Below, in pieces: positions 31,464 to 41,093 of a stretch of 64,000 bases of DNA; the stretch's first letter is position 1; every line of letters starts with the position of its first letter. The DNA is from Glycomyces arizonensis DSM 44726. GTDB taxonomy: Bacteria > Actinomycetota > Actinomycetes > Mycobacteriales > Micromonosporaceae. The notes below the pieces were generated by a model. It saw only the letters and a program-made list of their open reading frames with translations, did no database searches and was not told the DNA's origin. The position numbers were made by a program, and so were the translations under genes. The DNA is taken from positions 248,001-312,000 of the forward strand of contig NZ_AXWO01000004.1 of the NCBI RefSeq assembly GCF_000482705.1, given 5' to 3'.

Positions 31464-32539
31464 ATGTAGCGGTCGAGGATCGACACCTCGGCCAGGCGCG
31501 TGAGGCTCTCGCGGATGTTCTGCGCTCGCCCCGGGCCGATCCCGTCGACGTCCTGCAGGTCCTCCACCGAGACGCCGAGCAGCTCCGGCAGGGACCCGAA
31601 GCGGGAGACCACGCGCTCGACGACGGCCTCGGGCAGGCGCGGCACCTTCGCGAGCATCCGGTACCCGCGCGGGCTCACCCGCCGGTCGAGCACGTCCGGC
31701 GAGGCCGGGTAGCCGACCGCGCGCGCCACGGCGGCGAGGTCGAGCAGCTCCGTCGAGCTCATCTCGTCGACGGTGCGCAGCGCCTTCGGGAAGTCCCCGC
31801 CCTCGGGCAGGTAGTCGCGCACGACCAGCTCCCGGTCGGCGTCGACGCCGGACATGAGCTCGTCCAGCTGGAGGGCGAGGAGGCGCCCGTCGGTGCCGAG
31901 CTCGATGACGTGCCCTTCGACCTCGTCGGCGATGTGCCGGGCCATCTCGAGGCGCTGGAGCACGGTGACGGCGTCGCGGACGGTGACGAGGTCCTCGATC
32001 TCCAGGCTCGAGAGGTTCCCGGCGACCTCGTCGAGGCGCTGCTTGTAGCGCTCCAGCGTGGCCAGGGCCTGGTTGGCGCGCGAGAGGATCTTCGTCGACG
32101 GCTCCAGGAGGTGGTGCACCGGTCCCATGTAGAGCCCGATGGTGTGCATCGACTGGCTCACGGAGATGACCGGCAGACCCGTCTGCTTCGCGACGCGCTC
32201 GGCGGTGCGGTGCCTGGTGCCCGATTCGGCCGAGAAGATCGACGGGTCGGGCATGAGGTGGACGCCGGCGCGCACGATGCGGGAGCCGTCGGTGGTCAGC
32301 ACCACCGCTCCGTCCATTTTGCACAATTCGCGGAGGCGCGTCGCCGAGAACTCGATGTCGAGCTCGAAGCCGCCGGTGCACATCGCCTCGACCTCGTCGT
32401 CGCAGCCGACGATGATGAGCGCGCCGGTGCGGCCGCGCAGGATCCGCTCCAGACCGTCGCGCAGCGCCGTTCCGGGGGCCATGGTGGCCAGTGTCGCGCG
32501 TAGGCCTTCATCCGGGATCACCGGCACGAGAACCCCCAT
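31460..32539 (-). CDS. disA: DNA integrity scanning diadenylate cyclase DisA
   Basis: 359 aa from ATG 32539, the start that matches the family; the open frame extends 75 codons further without coding character. The DAC domain (about 1-145) has the catalytic DGA (76-78, LCKMDGAVVL) and RHR (109-111, GTRHRTAER) motifs. A helical linker follows, then a C-terminal RuvA-like helix-hairpin-helix domain with VDGIGPGRAQNIRESL. DisA makes c-di-AMP from two ATP and is inhibited by branched DNA. radA, a frequent neighbour, is absent. Confidence 0.95.
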   Translation of the reverse strand: MGVLVPVIPDEGLRATLATMAPGTALRDGLERILRGRTGALIIVGCDDEVEAMCTGGFELDIEFSATRLRELCKMDGAVVLTTDGSRIVRAGVHLMPDPSIFSAESGTRHRTAERVAKQTGLPVISVSQSMHTIGLYMGPVHHLLEPSTKILSRANQALATLERYKQRLDEVAGNLSSLEIEDLVTVRDAVTVLQRLEMARHIADEVEGHVIELGTDGRLLALQLDELMSGVDADRELVVRDYLPEGGDFPKALRTVDEMSSTELLDLAAVARAVGYPASPDVLDRRVSPRGYRMLAKVPRLPEAVVERVVSRFGSLPELLGVSVEDLQDVDGIGPGRAQNIRESLTRLAEVSILDRYI

Positions 32540-32867
32540 AGGTGAACTAGCTGTCCGGCGGGCGCCGGTTGGACGGTGTGCGCCGATGCCCCGAGCCGGT
32601 CGGCGCGGCTCGCGGGCCTCGCCGGGGCGGGTGGACGAAGCGGACACCGGGTTGCTCCCAGTGTACGGACGGACCGGGCGGGAGCGGGACCCGGATTTCC
32701 CGTGGCCGCCTGAAATGTCCGTCCTTTTGCGTTGGTTCACCCCAATTGAACTGCGCATTCGCAAGTGATTGCCGTCTCAGGAGCCGCGCCGGGGCCGGTC
32801 GTCCCACGGCCCCCCGGCCGCCGCGGCCGCCGCCGCTGGCTACAGTTGCCGTCGAGGAGGTGAGTCG
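32540..32867. other. Divergent spacer between disA and a membrane gene
   Basis: 328 bp without a gene. It must contain both promoters. TACAGT at 32841-32846 is a plausible -10 for the plus-strand gene. A GTTCA-N7-TGAAC dyad (32735-32751) is present but matches no regulator I can name; it is not a standard SOS box. Confidence 0.4.
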
Positions 32868-33461
32868 GTGCGCAGAAGCTCGGAATGGACCGTCGTCGAG
32901 CGCAGCTCCCCGACCCGCCGGATCTCCTCGCTCGCCCTCTATGCCACCGTGTGCGCCGTCGTGATCGGCTCGCTCGCCTGGCTCGTGCACACCGAGCCGG
33001 CCACGCTCAACTCCGGCGAGGCGAACCCGGTGGTGGCGCTGCCGGGCTTCTTCGCCGTCATCGCCGCAGTGGGAGCGGTCTTCTTCCTGGTGCCGCTCAG
33101 CCGACCGCCGCAGCTGCACGTCAACCACTTCGGACTGCGCGTGCGCGCCGGTTTCGGGAAGGCCCTGCTCATTCCGTGGAGCAACGTCGAGGAGCTGGCC
33201 GCCATCACCGTCGGCTCCGGCAGGAAGGGGCACTCGTACCTGCTCCTGGCCGCCGACGTGTACCTCGGACGCGGCGGCTCGGACCGGCCCGGCTTCATCG
33301 ACCGCTCGGTGCTGCGCGAGGCCACCCGCGCCACGGAGGGGCTCGTGGCGGGCTTCGACCTGGCGGTGCGCTGCGGCGACTTCAGGCCCGAACCGCAGCA
33401 GCTGCTCGCCCGCCTGGCCTCGTTCGCCCCCGGTCACGTCCAGGTCGTCGACCGCCTCTGA
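32868..33461 (+). CDS. Two-TM membrane protein, PH-like outer/cytoplasmic domain
   Basis: 197 aa from GTG 32868, chosen for GAGGAGG 7 nt upstream. Two hydrophobic segments (about 20-40 and 50-72) precede a beta-rich domain with LHVNHFGLRVRAGFGKALLIPW and SNVEELAAITV, which looks like a bacterial PH (bPH2/DUF304-like) domain. Actinobacterial genomes carry many such two-TM PH-like proteins of unknown role. Ends in front of a bidirectional terminator. Confidence 0.65.
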   Translation: MRRSSEWTVVERSSPTRRISSLALYATVCAVVIGSLAWLVHTEPATLNSGEANPVVALPGFFAVIAAVGAVFFLVPLSRPPQLHVNHFGLRVRAGFGKALLIPWSNVEELAAITVGSGRKGHSYLLLAADVYLGRGGSDRPGFIDRSVLREATRATEGLVAGFDLAVRCGDFRPEPQQLLARLASFAPGHVQVVDRL

Positions 33462-33485
33462 GCCTTCGAGCGGTGCCGAAGCGCC

Positions 33486-33517
33486 GCGACCGGCCCGGCC
33501 GAAGCCGGACCGGTCGC
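33486..33517. terminator. Bidirectional hairpin between convergent genes
   Basis: GCGACCGG (33486-33493) pairs with CCGGTCGC (33510-33517), extended inward by a second CCGG pair. Lies between the PH-like gene (+) and the nuclease-like gene (-). Confidence 0.7.
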
Positions 33518-33528
33518 GAATACGGCCT

Positions 33529-34422
33529 TCAGACCTCGAAGAGCGCTTCGGTGCGCTCCACCGAGGCGGCGCGCACCGCCCAGTAGGCGAGCGTGGTGAG
33601 GTCGGTGCAGCTCATGATGCGTTCGCGCTCGGCATCGGTGAGTGCGATGCCCCGGACGTTGAGTATCGCGATCACCGTCTCGGCGCGGCCCTCGGCGCGG
33701 CCCTCTTCGCGACCTTCTTCGCGGCCCTCGGCCTTGAGGTCGTCGCGGAGCCTGGAGGCGTACGGGTAGGTCATGCTCATGATTATCCTCTTCCATGCGG
33801 TATAGGCGCAACCGTCGCCGAGACCCACGGAGGTGAACTCGGCGAAGAAGCGCGCAGTGGTCTCGTCCAGCCCGCCCAGAGCGACGGCGAGTGGTTGCAG
33901 GGCCTTCTCGATGTCGGGATCGAGCCGGTGGGTCAGGGCCGCGAACACGGTGAGCACGATGTCCTCGGCGGCGGTCTCGGGATCGGTGATGAACGGCGTG
34001 TTGTCCGGACCCAGCACGAACGGCAGCACCCTGAGCGAAGGCCTCCGCTTCGGCCCCAGGCTGATCGGCCGCCTCGCCCAGTCGGCGGTCGCCGCATTGG
34101 GTGTGACCACCAGCAGGCTGACCGGCAGCTCGTACTTGTTCTCCAGGTAGGCGATGTAGTACGCCCAGCTGCGGAGCTTCTTCTTCGAGATCCCGGTCTG
34201 CGGCTCGATGACGATGATCTCGGCGCCCTCGTCGGTCTCCACCTTGAGCACGGTGTCGGCGTACCGCGCCAGCGGCTTGATCTCGGTGAGGTCGCTGTTG
34301 AGCACGGCGACGGCGCGCACTTCGGGGAATTCCTCATTGAGGATGCGGCTCATGGCCGTGGAGAACAGGCCGGGCTCTTCGCGGAACAGGTGATGGAGTG
34401 CTTCATGGGGGACGTTCGCCAT
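33529..34422 (-). CDS. Rpn-like PD-(D/E)XK nuclease family protein
   Basis: 297 aa from ATG 34422 (start MANVPHEALHHLFREEP); a longer frame adds unrelated residues. The nuclease core is YADTVLKVETDEGAEIIVIEPQTG followed by SKKKLRSWAYYIAYLENKY, i.e. D-x(n)-E-x-Q with a Lys-rich helix. The C-terminus has an EGREEGREEGRAEGRAE charged repeat and then a short Arg/Thr helix, a hallmark of the actinobacterial Rpn/YhgA-like (transposase_31/DUF4351-type) families. Roles proposed for relatives are recombination-promoting nuclease or phage defence. Monocistronic. Confidence 0.75.
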   Translation of the reverse strand: MANVPHEALHHLFREEPGLFSTAMSRILNEEFPEVRAVAVLNSDLTEIKPLARYADTVLKVETDEGAEIIVIEPQTGISKKKLRSWAYYIAYLENKYELPVSLLVVTPNAATADWARRPISLGPKRRPSLRVLPFVLGPDNTPFITDPETAAEDIVLTVFAALTHRLDPDIEKALQPLAVALGGLDETTARFFAEFTSVGLGDGCAYTAWKRIIMSMTYPYASRLRDDLKAEGREEGREEGRAEGRAETVIAILNVRGIALTDAERERIMSCTDLTTLAYWAVRAASVERTEALFEV

Positions 34423-34538
34423 GCGGGGAAGGTATCGACGGGAGTGTGAGCACTCGTGTATTTCACCGGCGTGCCGTCGCGTGTCGCGCCCCATCGGTAA
34501 CTGGCGTCACATTTCGGTGGGCGGTTGAGGCCCCGAAG

Positions 34539-34583
34539 ACGTGCGAGGGGGCGCCGGCTTCTCGCCGGCGCCCCCTCGCACGT
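34539..34583 (-). terminator. purA terminator, 20-bp perfect stem
   Basis: 34539-34558 pairs exactly with 34564-34583 around a 5-nt loop. It begins immediately downstream of the purA stop codon on the minus strand. Confidence 0.9.
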
Positions 34584-34587
34584 CCCG

Positions 34588-35874
34588 TCAGATCAGGGGA
34601 TGGCGGATGACGTTCTCGTCCCTGCCCGGGCCGACGCCGATGACGCTGACCCTCGCGCCGCACAGCTCCTCGAGCCGGGCGATGTAGGCCTGCGCGTTGG
34701 CCGGGAGCTCCTCGAACTTGCGGCACTCGGAGACGTCCTCCCACCAGCCGTCGTGGTACTCGTACACCGGCTTGGCGTGGTGGACGTCCGTCTGCGTCAT
34801 CGGCATGTCCTCGAAGACCTCGCCGTCGATCTCGTAGCCCACGCAGATCGGCACCCGCTTGAGCTCGGAGAGCACGTCGAGCTTGGTGACGAACAGGTCC
34901 GTGATCCCGTTGACGCGCACCGCGTAGCGGCCCAGGACCGCGTCGAACCAGCCGCAGCGCCGCCGCCTGCCGGTGGTGACGCCGTACTCGCCGCCCCGCT
35001 TGAGCAGGAACTCGCCGTACTCGTCGTGCAGCTCGGTGGGGAAGGGCCCCGAGCCGACGCGCGTGGTGTAGGCCTTGATGATGCCGATGGCCGTAGTGAT
35101 CTTGCCCGGCGCGATGCCGGTGCCGACGCACGCGCCGCCGGTGGTGGGGTTCGAGGACGTCACGAATGGGTAAGTGCCGTGGTCGACGTCGAGCATGGTG
35201 GCCTGCGCGCCTTCGAGGAGCACGTTCTTGCCCGCTTCGAGGGCCTTGTTGAGCAGCAGCCGCGTGTCGGCGATGTAGGGCTTGAGGCGCTCGGCGTACC
35301 CCAGGTACTCCTCGGCGACGGCCGCCGGGTCGATCGCCTTGCGGTTGTAGACCTTCACCAGGATCTGGTTCTTCTCGCGCAGGATCGCCTCGAGCTTCGC
35401 GGTGAGGATGCCGGGGTCGAGCAGGTCCTGCACGCGGATGCCCATGCGCGCCACCTTGTCCGCGTAGGTGGGACCGATGCCGCGGCCGGTGGTGCCGATC
35501 CGCGAGGAGCCCAGGTAGCGCTCGACGACGCGGTCGAGGGCGCGGTGGTGGGGCATGATGAGGTGCGCGTCCGCCGAGAGCTTCAGGTTCGAGACGTCGA
35601 CGCCGCCCGCGCTGAGCTCGTCCAGCTCGGCGATGAGGAATTTGGGGTCCACCACGACGCCGCCCGCGATCACGGGCACGACGCCGGGGGTGAGGATGCC
35701 GACCGGGACGAGGTGGATGGCGTACTTCGTGCCGTCGGGCGTCACCACGGTGTGCCCGGCGTTGTTGCCGCCCTGGTAGCGCACGACGTAGTCCATGTCC
35801 GCGCCGAGCAGGTCGGTGACCTTGCCCTTGCCTTCGTCGCCCCACTGCGTTCCGACGACCGCGATCGCTGGCAT
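34588..35874 (-). CDS. purA: Adenylosuccinate synthetase
   Basis: 428 aa, the family's normal length. [11 protein letters not shown] gives the P-loop with catalytic Asp13; GGNNAGHT contains His41; later landmarks are [36 protein letters not shown] and the GTP/base loop [10 protein letters not shown]. It couples GTP hydrolysis to formation of adenylosuccinate from IMP and aspartate in AMP synthesis. ATG 35874 has a GGGAGG site. Divergent from the DAGK-like gene, with which purA is often paired in actinomycetes. Confidence 0.96.
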   Translation of the reverse strand: MPAIAVVGTQWGDEGKGKVTDLLGADMDYVVRYQGGNNAGHTVVTPDGTKYAIHLVPVGILTPGVVPVIAGGVVVDPKFLIAELDELSAGGVDVSNLKLSADAHLIMPHHRALDRVVERYLGSSRIGTTGRGIGPTYADKVARMGIRVQDLLDPGILTAKLEAILREKNQILVKVYNRKAIDPAAVAEEYLGYAERLKPYIADTRLLLNKALEAGKNVLLEGAQATMLDVDHGTYPFVTSSNPTTGGACVGTGIAPGKITTAIGIIKAYTTRVGSGPFPTELHDEYGEFLLKRGGEYGVTTGRRRRCGWFDAVLGRYAVRVNGITDLFVTKLDVLSELKRVPICVGYEIDGEVFEDMPMTQTDVHHAKPVYEYHDGWWEDVSECRKFEELPANAQAYIARLEELCGARVSVIGVGPGRDENVIRHPLI

Positions 35875-36000
35875 TTGCCCATCCTCCCGGGACCTTGACA
35901 CCCGATTACCGTGTAAGCCTACTGGCACGGGCGCGCGCCGCGCCTCAACAGGGCTGAGTGCTATGAGTCGGGCCTCGGTCACACCGTACGGTTGGTACCC

Positions 36001-36825
36001 GTGAACGTAGTCGTGCTGACGCTCGTCGAGTCGGACTGCTCCAACAGCGGCCCGCGCACTCAGACGCTGCACCTGATCGACGAGCTGAAGCGGCTCGGCG
36101 CCGACGTGCGCACCGCCGAGGCGTCGAAGCCCCAGGAGATCGATCCGGTCGTGGAAGAGCCCGACACCCGCATCGTGCTCGCCGCCGACACCGATGAGCA
36201 GGTCAACGCGGTGGTCGCGCGCATGGTGCGCCGCCTCGCGCCCGCCCCCAGCGAACGCTCGGACCACCTGCCCGAGGGCCGCACCATCCCCGACCTGCCG
36301 CCGCTGGCGGTCCTCCCGCTGGGCACCGCGCCCGGACTGGTGGAGCGGTTCGGCCTGCCCACCGATCCGGCCGACGTCGCCCGCGCCGCGGTGAGCGGCA
36401 CGGTCCTGCGCACCGACGTGCTGCGCCACGACGGCGGCGGCGTGTGCCTCGACGGAGTGCGCCTGGGCGGCGGCGACCGCCCCTGGCGCGGCGTGGTGAA
36501 CCTGGACGACATCGTGCTGACCGACGGCACCGAGCAGATTCTGGCGTGCGTGGTGGCGAACGCCGACGGCTACGCCGAGGCCGACGGCATGGTGTTCGCC
36601 GAGCCGGACCCGGCCGACGGGCGCATCGACGTGGCCGTGGCGATTCCGGTGCTGGTCGGCCGCCTGCGCAGGCGGGTCCGCATCGAGGTCCGCCGGGCCC
36701 GCGGCCGGGCGGTGGCAGTGCACCCGAACGATGGCGTGACGTTCATCTCGGACGGCCTGGTCGACGAGCTGGGCCGCAAGCGCACCTGGTGGGTGGAGCC
36801 GGGCGCCGCCGGGTGGATGCGGTAG
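36001..36825 (+). CDS. Degenerate diacylglycerol kinase / NAD kinase-fold protein
   Basis: 274 aa from GTG 36001, 8 nt after TACGGT (35987-35992), consistent with a leaderless mRNA. The fold order is that of the DAGKc family: N-terminal Rossmann-like part, then [23 protein letters not shown] in place of the usual PLGTGNDFARxLG, then beta-rich half with [13 protein letters not shown] and [22 protein letters not shown]. The nucleotide-binding GGDGT is not seen (the place reads [12 protein letters not shown]). It is therefore probably not an active lipid kinase, or a strongly altered one. The purA neighbour is typical of actinobacterial members. Confidence 0.7.
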   Translation: MNVVVLTLVESDCSNSGPRTQTLHLIDELKRLGADVRTAEASKPQEIDPVVEEPDTRIVLAADTDEQVNAVVARMVRRLAPAPSERSDHLPEGRTIPDLPPLAVLPLGTAPGLVERFGLPTDPADVARAAVSGTVLRTDVLRHDGGGVCLDGVRLGGGDRPWRGVVNLDDIVLTDGTEQILACVVANADGYAEADGMVFAEPDPADGRIDVAVAIPVLVGRLRRRVRIEVRRARGRAVAVHPNDGVTFISDGLVDELGRKRTWWVEPGAAGWMR

Positions 36826-36937
36826 CGCTTCGCTTCGTGTAGGGGTTTGAAAAAGCGGTTCGAGAGGGTGGCTGGGGGCAATCGTTTGCCGTAGCCTTGG
36901 AGGCGCACCGACCCTCCACCAGCAAAGGAGCCCCGCC

Positions 36938-38905
36938 ATGGCGATCGTCTACGGCGGCGATTACAACCCCGAACAGTGGGCCCGCGAGGTCTGGACCGAG
37001 GACATGCGCCTGATGCGCGAGGCCGGCGTCAACCGCGTCAGTGTCGGCATCTTCTCCTGGGCCAAGCTCGAACCCGAGGAGGGACGCTTCGACTTCGGCT
37101 GGTTCGACGAGGTCCTCGACCTCCTCGCCGAGAATGGCATCGAAGCCTGCCTGGCCACCCCCACCGCCTCGCCGCCGCCGTGGTTCGCCGCCGCCTACCC
37201 CGACGCGCTCCCCGTCGACGCCGAGGGCAGGCGCCTCACCCACGGCTCCCGCCAGGGCTTCGACCCCTCCTCCGACACCTACCTCGCCAAGGCCCTCGCG
37301 ATCACCGAGCAGGTCGGCCGCCGCTACCACGACCACCCCGCCGTGAAGCTGTGGCACATCCACAACGAGTACGGCTGCCACAACGCCCGCTCCTATTCTC
37401 CGGCGGCCACCGCCAAGTTCCGCGTCTGGCTGCGCGAGCGCTACGGCGACCTCGACGGCCTCAACGAGGCCTGGGGCACCGCGTTCTGGTCGCAGGCCTA
37501 CTCCTCGTGGGAACAGGTCTTCGCGCCGCTGCCCACTCCCACGATTGCGAATCCGGGTCACGTCCTGGACTTCAAGCGCTTCTCGTCCTGGCAGCTCCTC
37601 CAGCTCTACAAGGCCGAAGCCGAGCTGCTCCGCAGCATAGACGCGAGCAAGCCGATGACGACGAACTTCATGACCGGCTCGCACCCCGACATCGACCTGT
37701 GGGAGTTCGCCGAGGCCGTCGACGTCGTCGCCAACGACCACTACCTCGAAGGCCCCGCCGGGCACGTCAACCTCGGCTTCGCCGCCGACTTCACGCGCTC
37801 CCTCGGCGGCGGCGAGCCGTGGATCCTCATGGAGCACTCCACGTCCGCGGTCAACTGGCAGGGCCGCAACCGCGCCAAGGCCCCCCGCGAGCTGCTGCGC
37901 AACTCGCTCGCGCACCTCGCGCGCGGCGCCGACGCCGTCATGTTCTTCCAGTGGCGCGCCTCCCGCCAGGGCGCCGAGAAGTGGCACTCCGGCATGGTGC
38001 CGCACGTCGGCACCGACTCCAAGATCTGGCGCGAGGTCTGCGAGCTGGGCGCGCGCCTCGGCGAGCTCGCCGAGATCGAGGGCTCCAAGGTCAAGGCGGA
38101 CACCGCGATCCTGTGGGACTACCAGAACCTGTGGGCCCAGGAGCACGAGGCGAGGCCGACCGCCGAACTCGACCCCATGCGGATCAGGGACGAGTACTAC
38201 GCCGCGCTGTGGCGCGCGGGCATCACCGCCGACGTCGCCCACCCCGAGGGCGACCTGTCGGGGTACCGGCTCGTGGTCGTCCCGGCCGTCTACCTGATGT
38301 CCGAGGCCGCCGCGCGGAACCTCAAGCACTTCACCGCCTCCGGCGGCACGGTGCTCGTCACCCCGTACTCGGGGATCGCCGACGAGACCGACACGGTCTA
38401 CCTGGGCGGCTACCCCGGAGCGATCAGCGACCTCGTCGGCGTGCGCACCGAGGAGTTCTACCCGCTCATCGATGAGACGGTCGCCCTCGCCTCCGGCGGC
38501 ACCGGAAGCATCTGGAGCGAGTCAGCCGAGGCGAAAGGAGCCGAGGTCCGCGACACGTACGCCCACCCGTCGCCCACCACCCGAACCGGCGCGAACGCCG
38601 GGCCTGGTGCCGGCACCCCGGCCTGGACGGTCAACCGCTTCGGCGAGGGCACCGCGCACTACCTGACCACGTTCGTCGACGCCGACACGCTCGACCGCGT
38701 CGTCGCCGCGGCGGCCTCCGACGCGGGCGTCGAACCCGCCGCCGACGCGCCCGCGGGCGTCGAGGTCGTCCGCCGCTCCCACGACGACGGCCGCTCGTGG
38801 CTGTTCTGCATCAACCACACCGGCGACGACGCGCAGGTGAAGACCGGCACGGCCACCGTCGACGTGCCCGCGGGCGAGGTCGTCGTCCACGCCGAGCACG
38901 CCTAG
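36938..38905 (+). CDS. GH42 beta-galactosidase
   Basis: 655 aa from ATG 36938 with AAAGGAG. The TIM barrel begins [27 protein letters not shown] contains the acid/base Glu144, and [15 protein letters not shown] the nucleophile Glu299. A trimerisation domain (about 390-600) and a small C-terminal beta domain follow. There is no signal peptide, so the enzyme works on imported galactosides inside the cell. A sugar ABC transporter at 50392-53515 could feed it, but the two are 11 kb apart and unlinked. Ends in a strong terminator. Confidence 0.93.
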   Translation: MAIVYGGDYNPEQWAREVWTEDMRLMREAGVNRVSVGIFSWAKLEPEEGRFDFGWFDEVLDLLAENGIEACLATPTASPPPWFAAAYPDALPVDAEGRRLTHGSRQGFDPSSDTYLAKALAITEQVGRRYHDHPAVKLWHIHNEYGCHNARSYSPAATAKFRVWLRERYGDLDGLNEAWGTAFWSQAYSSWEQVFAPLPTPTIANPGHVLDFKRFSSWQLLQLYKAEAELLRSIDASKPMTTNFMTGSHPDIDLWEFAEAVDVVANDHYLEGPAGHVNLGFAADFTRSLGGGEPWILMEHSTSAVNWQGRNRAKAPRELLRNSLAHLARGADAVMFFQWRASRQGAEKWHSGMVPHVGTDSKIWREVCELGARLGELAEIEGSKVKADTAILWDYQNLWAQEHEARPTAELDPMRIRDEYYAALWRAGITADVAHPEGDLSGYRLVVVPAVYLMSEAAARNLKHFTASGGTVLVTPYSGIADETDTVYLGGYPGAISDLVGVRTEEFYPLIDETVALASGGTGSIWSESAEAKGAEVRDTYAHPSPTTRTGANAGPGAGTPAWTVNRFGEGTAHYLTTFVDADTLDRVVAAAASDAGVEPAADAPAGVEVVRRSHDDGRSWLFCINHTGDDAQVKTGTATVDVPAGEVVVHAEHA

Positions 38906-38918
38906 CCGAAACGAGAAG

Positions 38919-38958
38919 CCAAGGGCCCGAAGGAAGCACGTTCCCTTCGGGCCCTTGG
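38919..38958 (+). terminator. Terminator of the beta-galactosidase gene
   Basis: CCAAGGGCCCGAAGG (38919-38933) pairs perfectly with 38944-38958 around a 10-nt loop, 13 nt after the stop codon. Confidence 0.85.
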
Positions 38959-39109
38959 TGCGCGCTGCGCGAAGGCCGCTGTGCCCATGCTCGCCACCCG
39001 ATCGCAATCGGATCGTTATCTACGTGAGGCATGCTGGTCTGCACCCGGACGTGAGCAGTCCAGAGGTTCGATGCGGTTTCCAGACGCGGATTGAAGGTGG
39101 GGAGTGGGA

Positions 39110-39874
39110 GTGCCCGCGGAGTTCTCGAGTTTCGTGGCGATCGGCGACAGTTTCACCGAAGGGGTCGGCGACCCGTATCCCGACGGCGCGGGCTTCCGCG
39201 GCTGGGCCGATCTGTTCGCCCACCGCGCCGCCGAGTTCTGGCCCGACTTCGCCTACGCGAACCTCGCCATCCGCGGCCGCCTGTTCGACCGCATCGTCGA
39301 CGAGCAGGTCGTCCCCGCGATCCGGCAGAGCCCCGACCTCGTCTCCTTCGCCGCGGGCGGCAATGACGCCCTGCGCCCGGGCTTCAACCCCACGCAGCTG
39401 TCGACGCGCGCGCACGAGGTGGTCCGCCTGCTCAAGGCCTCCGGCGCCGAGGTCATGCTCTTCACCTGCGCCGACCTGACGCCGCACATCCCGGGCATCA
39501 AGGTCCTGCGCAAGCGCTTCATCGCCACCAACGACGCCTACAGGCGCGTGGCCAAGCGCCACGACGCGGTCCTGGTGGACCTGTGGGCGGACGAGGCGTT
39601 CGCCGACGCGCGGCTGTGGTCGGAGGACCGGCTGCACCTCAACGCCTACGGGCATCGGCGCGTCGCCGCCGACGTGTGCGTGGCGCTCGGCGTCGAGCCC
39701 GACGAGGAGTGGCTCAAGCCCCTGCCCGACCTCGCCAGGGTCCGCCGCGAGATGAACGGCGCGGCCTGGGCGGGCAGGCACCTCGCCCCGTGGGTCAAGC
39801 GCCGTCTCACCGGCAAGTCGAGCGGGGATACGGTGGAACCCAAACGGCCCACACTCACGCAGGTGAAATCATGA
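39110..39874 (+). CDS. SGNH/GDSL-family hydrolase
   Basis: 254 aa. GTG 39110 is preferred over GTG 39104 because of spacing to GGGGAG. Block I is FVAIGDSFTEGVGDP (nucleophile Ser), block II has the Gly-rich NLAIRGRLFDRI, block III is SFAAGGNDALRPG (Asn), and block V is DRLHLNAYGHRRVA (Asp/His). No signal peptide is seen, so a cytoplasmic esterase/lipase. The basic C-terminal tail is disordered. It overlaps a 31-aa membrane peptide gene by ATGA. Confidence 0.88.
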   Translation: MPAEFSSFVAIGDSFTEGVGDPYPDGAGFRGWADLFAHRAAEFWPDFAYANLAIRGRLFDRIVDEQVVPAIRQSPDLVSFAAGGNDALRPGFNPTQLSTRAHEVVRLLKASGAEVMLFTCADLTPHIPGIKVLRKRFIATNDAYRRVAKRHDAVLVDLWADEAFADARLWSEDRLHLNAYGHRRVAADVCVALGVEPDEEWLKPLPDLARVRREMNGAAWAGRHLAPWVKRRLTGKSSGDTVEPKRPTLTQVKS

Positions 39875-39966
39875 TGCTCCTCTTCAAGCTCGTCGCAGTC
39901 CTGGTGATCATCCTGTTCTGCGCGTTCTGGTTCGGCATGCTCTTCAAGAAGGGCCGCAAGGGCTGA
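39871..39966 (+). CDS. 31-aa single-TM peptide coupled to the SGNH hydrolase
   Basis: ATG 39871 overlaps the hydrolase stop (ATGA). The peptide is a membrane helix (MMLLFKLVAVLVIILFCAFW) followed by a basic end (FKKGRKG). Its composition and coupling support a real microprotein. It might tether or modulate the hydrolase, but this is inference. Confidence 0.6.
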   Translation: MMLLFKLVAVLVIILFCAFWFGMLFKKGRKG

Positions 39967-40009
39967 GCGGCCTTCATGCCGCCACGCGCGGCACGAAGTC
40001 GCTCACGGC

Positions 40010-40411
40010 TCAGCCCTCGCAGGTGCGTTGGCACTCGAACCAGACGCGGGCGGCGGCCCGCTTCAGGTTCGCGGTGTTGTCGCCTTCGAGCGTCCAGGCG
40101 CGGTGGGTGTCGTCGCAGAGCCACAGGTCCGGCTCACCGGTGACCAGACCGGTGAAGTAGCCGATCAGGGACGGTTCGGCCTCGGCACTGGATGTGGCAC
40201 TGCCTTCGGTGCCGGTGAAGGCGACCCAGAGGCGGGGGGCCTCGGTGAGCGTGCCGAAGATGACGGGTCGACCGGAGATCCAGGCCCGACCGAGGACGGT
40301 GAGCCGACGCGGGTCGACCGGTTCGGGCAAGGGCGCCGGGATCGGCAGGGCCTTGAGCGCGCGGAGGTAGTGGGCGCGGATGCGGCGCGGTGCGTATCGG
40401 GCGAGGCTCAC
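40010..40411 (-). CDS. 133-aa protein, unknown function, paired with a membrane gene
   Basis: Starts at GTG 40411, overlapping the stop of the upstream membrane gene (GTGA). A basic N-terminus leads into a compact beta-type domain (RPVIFGTLTEAPRLWVAFTG, LIGYFTGLVTGEPDLWLCDDTHRAWTLEGDN) and a C-terminal helix with two Cys (WFECQRTCEG). No signal peptide. Family not recognised. Its coupling to the membrane protein suggests they act together. Confidence 0.55.
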   Translation of the reverse strand: MSLARYAPRRIRAHYLRALKALPIPAPLPEPVDPRRLTVLGRAWISGRPVIFGTLTEAPRLWVAFTGTEGSATSSAEAEPSLIGYFTGLVTGEPDLWLCDDTHRAWTLEGDNTANLKRAAARVWFECQRTCEG

Positions 40412-41093
40412 AGGGCACCACCGCTCATCGCGGGAGTGGTGATCCTGCGGGCACCGATTGCGGGGGCACGGCCGCCGAAGCGGTCGGCGATGTCCGCTGG
40501 CAGCGGCATGACGAGGTAGCGGGTGCCGTCGGGACGGTGTGCAGGCCGAGGGCGTCCGGGTGGCGTGCCGGTGGACGTGGCGGACGCGATGGAGGGAGTG
40601 TGCCTTCCGTGGGTTCTTCGGGGTCGTCTGGGCTGGGTGGGGTGACCGGATCGGCGGTGGTGGTGAAGTAGCCGGTGTAGGCGAGGCCGGAGGCCAGGGC
40701 GGCGAGGAAGAGGTAGGCGAGGCCGAGCAGCAGAAGGAGCCGCCGGGCGACGGTGGGAGGCTCGGGCGGTTCGAGGTCCGGTGGGTACTCGACGATGTCG
40801 GGATGTGCGAAGTCGATGCGCCAGGGTCGGAACGGTTCGCTGGTAGCGGCGGATTCGGCCGGGTGTGGGCTGGGTTTGCGAGTGTGGTTGAGGGCGGCGG
40901 GTTTGGGCGGGATGGTCCAGGTGTCCCAGGGCGAGGCCGGGCGCGGCGCGCCGGGTGCGTGGTCGTTGCGGGCCCAGACGGGCGTGCCCGAGACGGGCCG
41001 GGCGGCGGCGTGTCGGGTGACGGGACGATGGGAGATGTGAGCGTTTTGGTCTGTTGCGGACGCCGGTTTTTGGCGTAGGCTGACACCAACCAT
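40408..41093 (-). pseudogene. Pro-rich single-TM protein gene with a one-base frameshift
   Basis: ATG 41093 has an AAGGAG site. In that frame a Pro/Ala-rich head is followed by a membrane helix (RRLLLLLGLAYLFLAALASG) and a Pro/Glu linker. Near 40531-40533 (GGG on the plus strand) the frame must shift by one base: before it reads DALGLHTVP, after it DGTRYLVMPLPADIADRFGG and on to the TGA that overlaps the next start. One missing C in a CCCC run explains this. Without the shift the protein would end in an unrelated Ser/Pro tail at 40425. Either a recent mutation or a sequencing error. Confidence 0.65.

Noticed and set aside
32735-32751. SOS box near disA
   Set aside because: GTTCA-N7-TGAAC has the wrong spacing and polarity for LexA sites.
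33529-34422. Active transposase or insertion sequence
   Set aside because: Only the Rpn-type nuclease-like protein is present; there are no terminal inverted repeats or target duplications.
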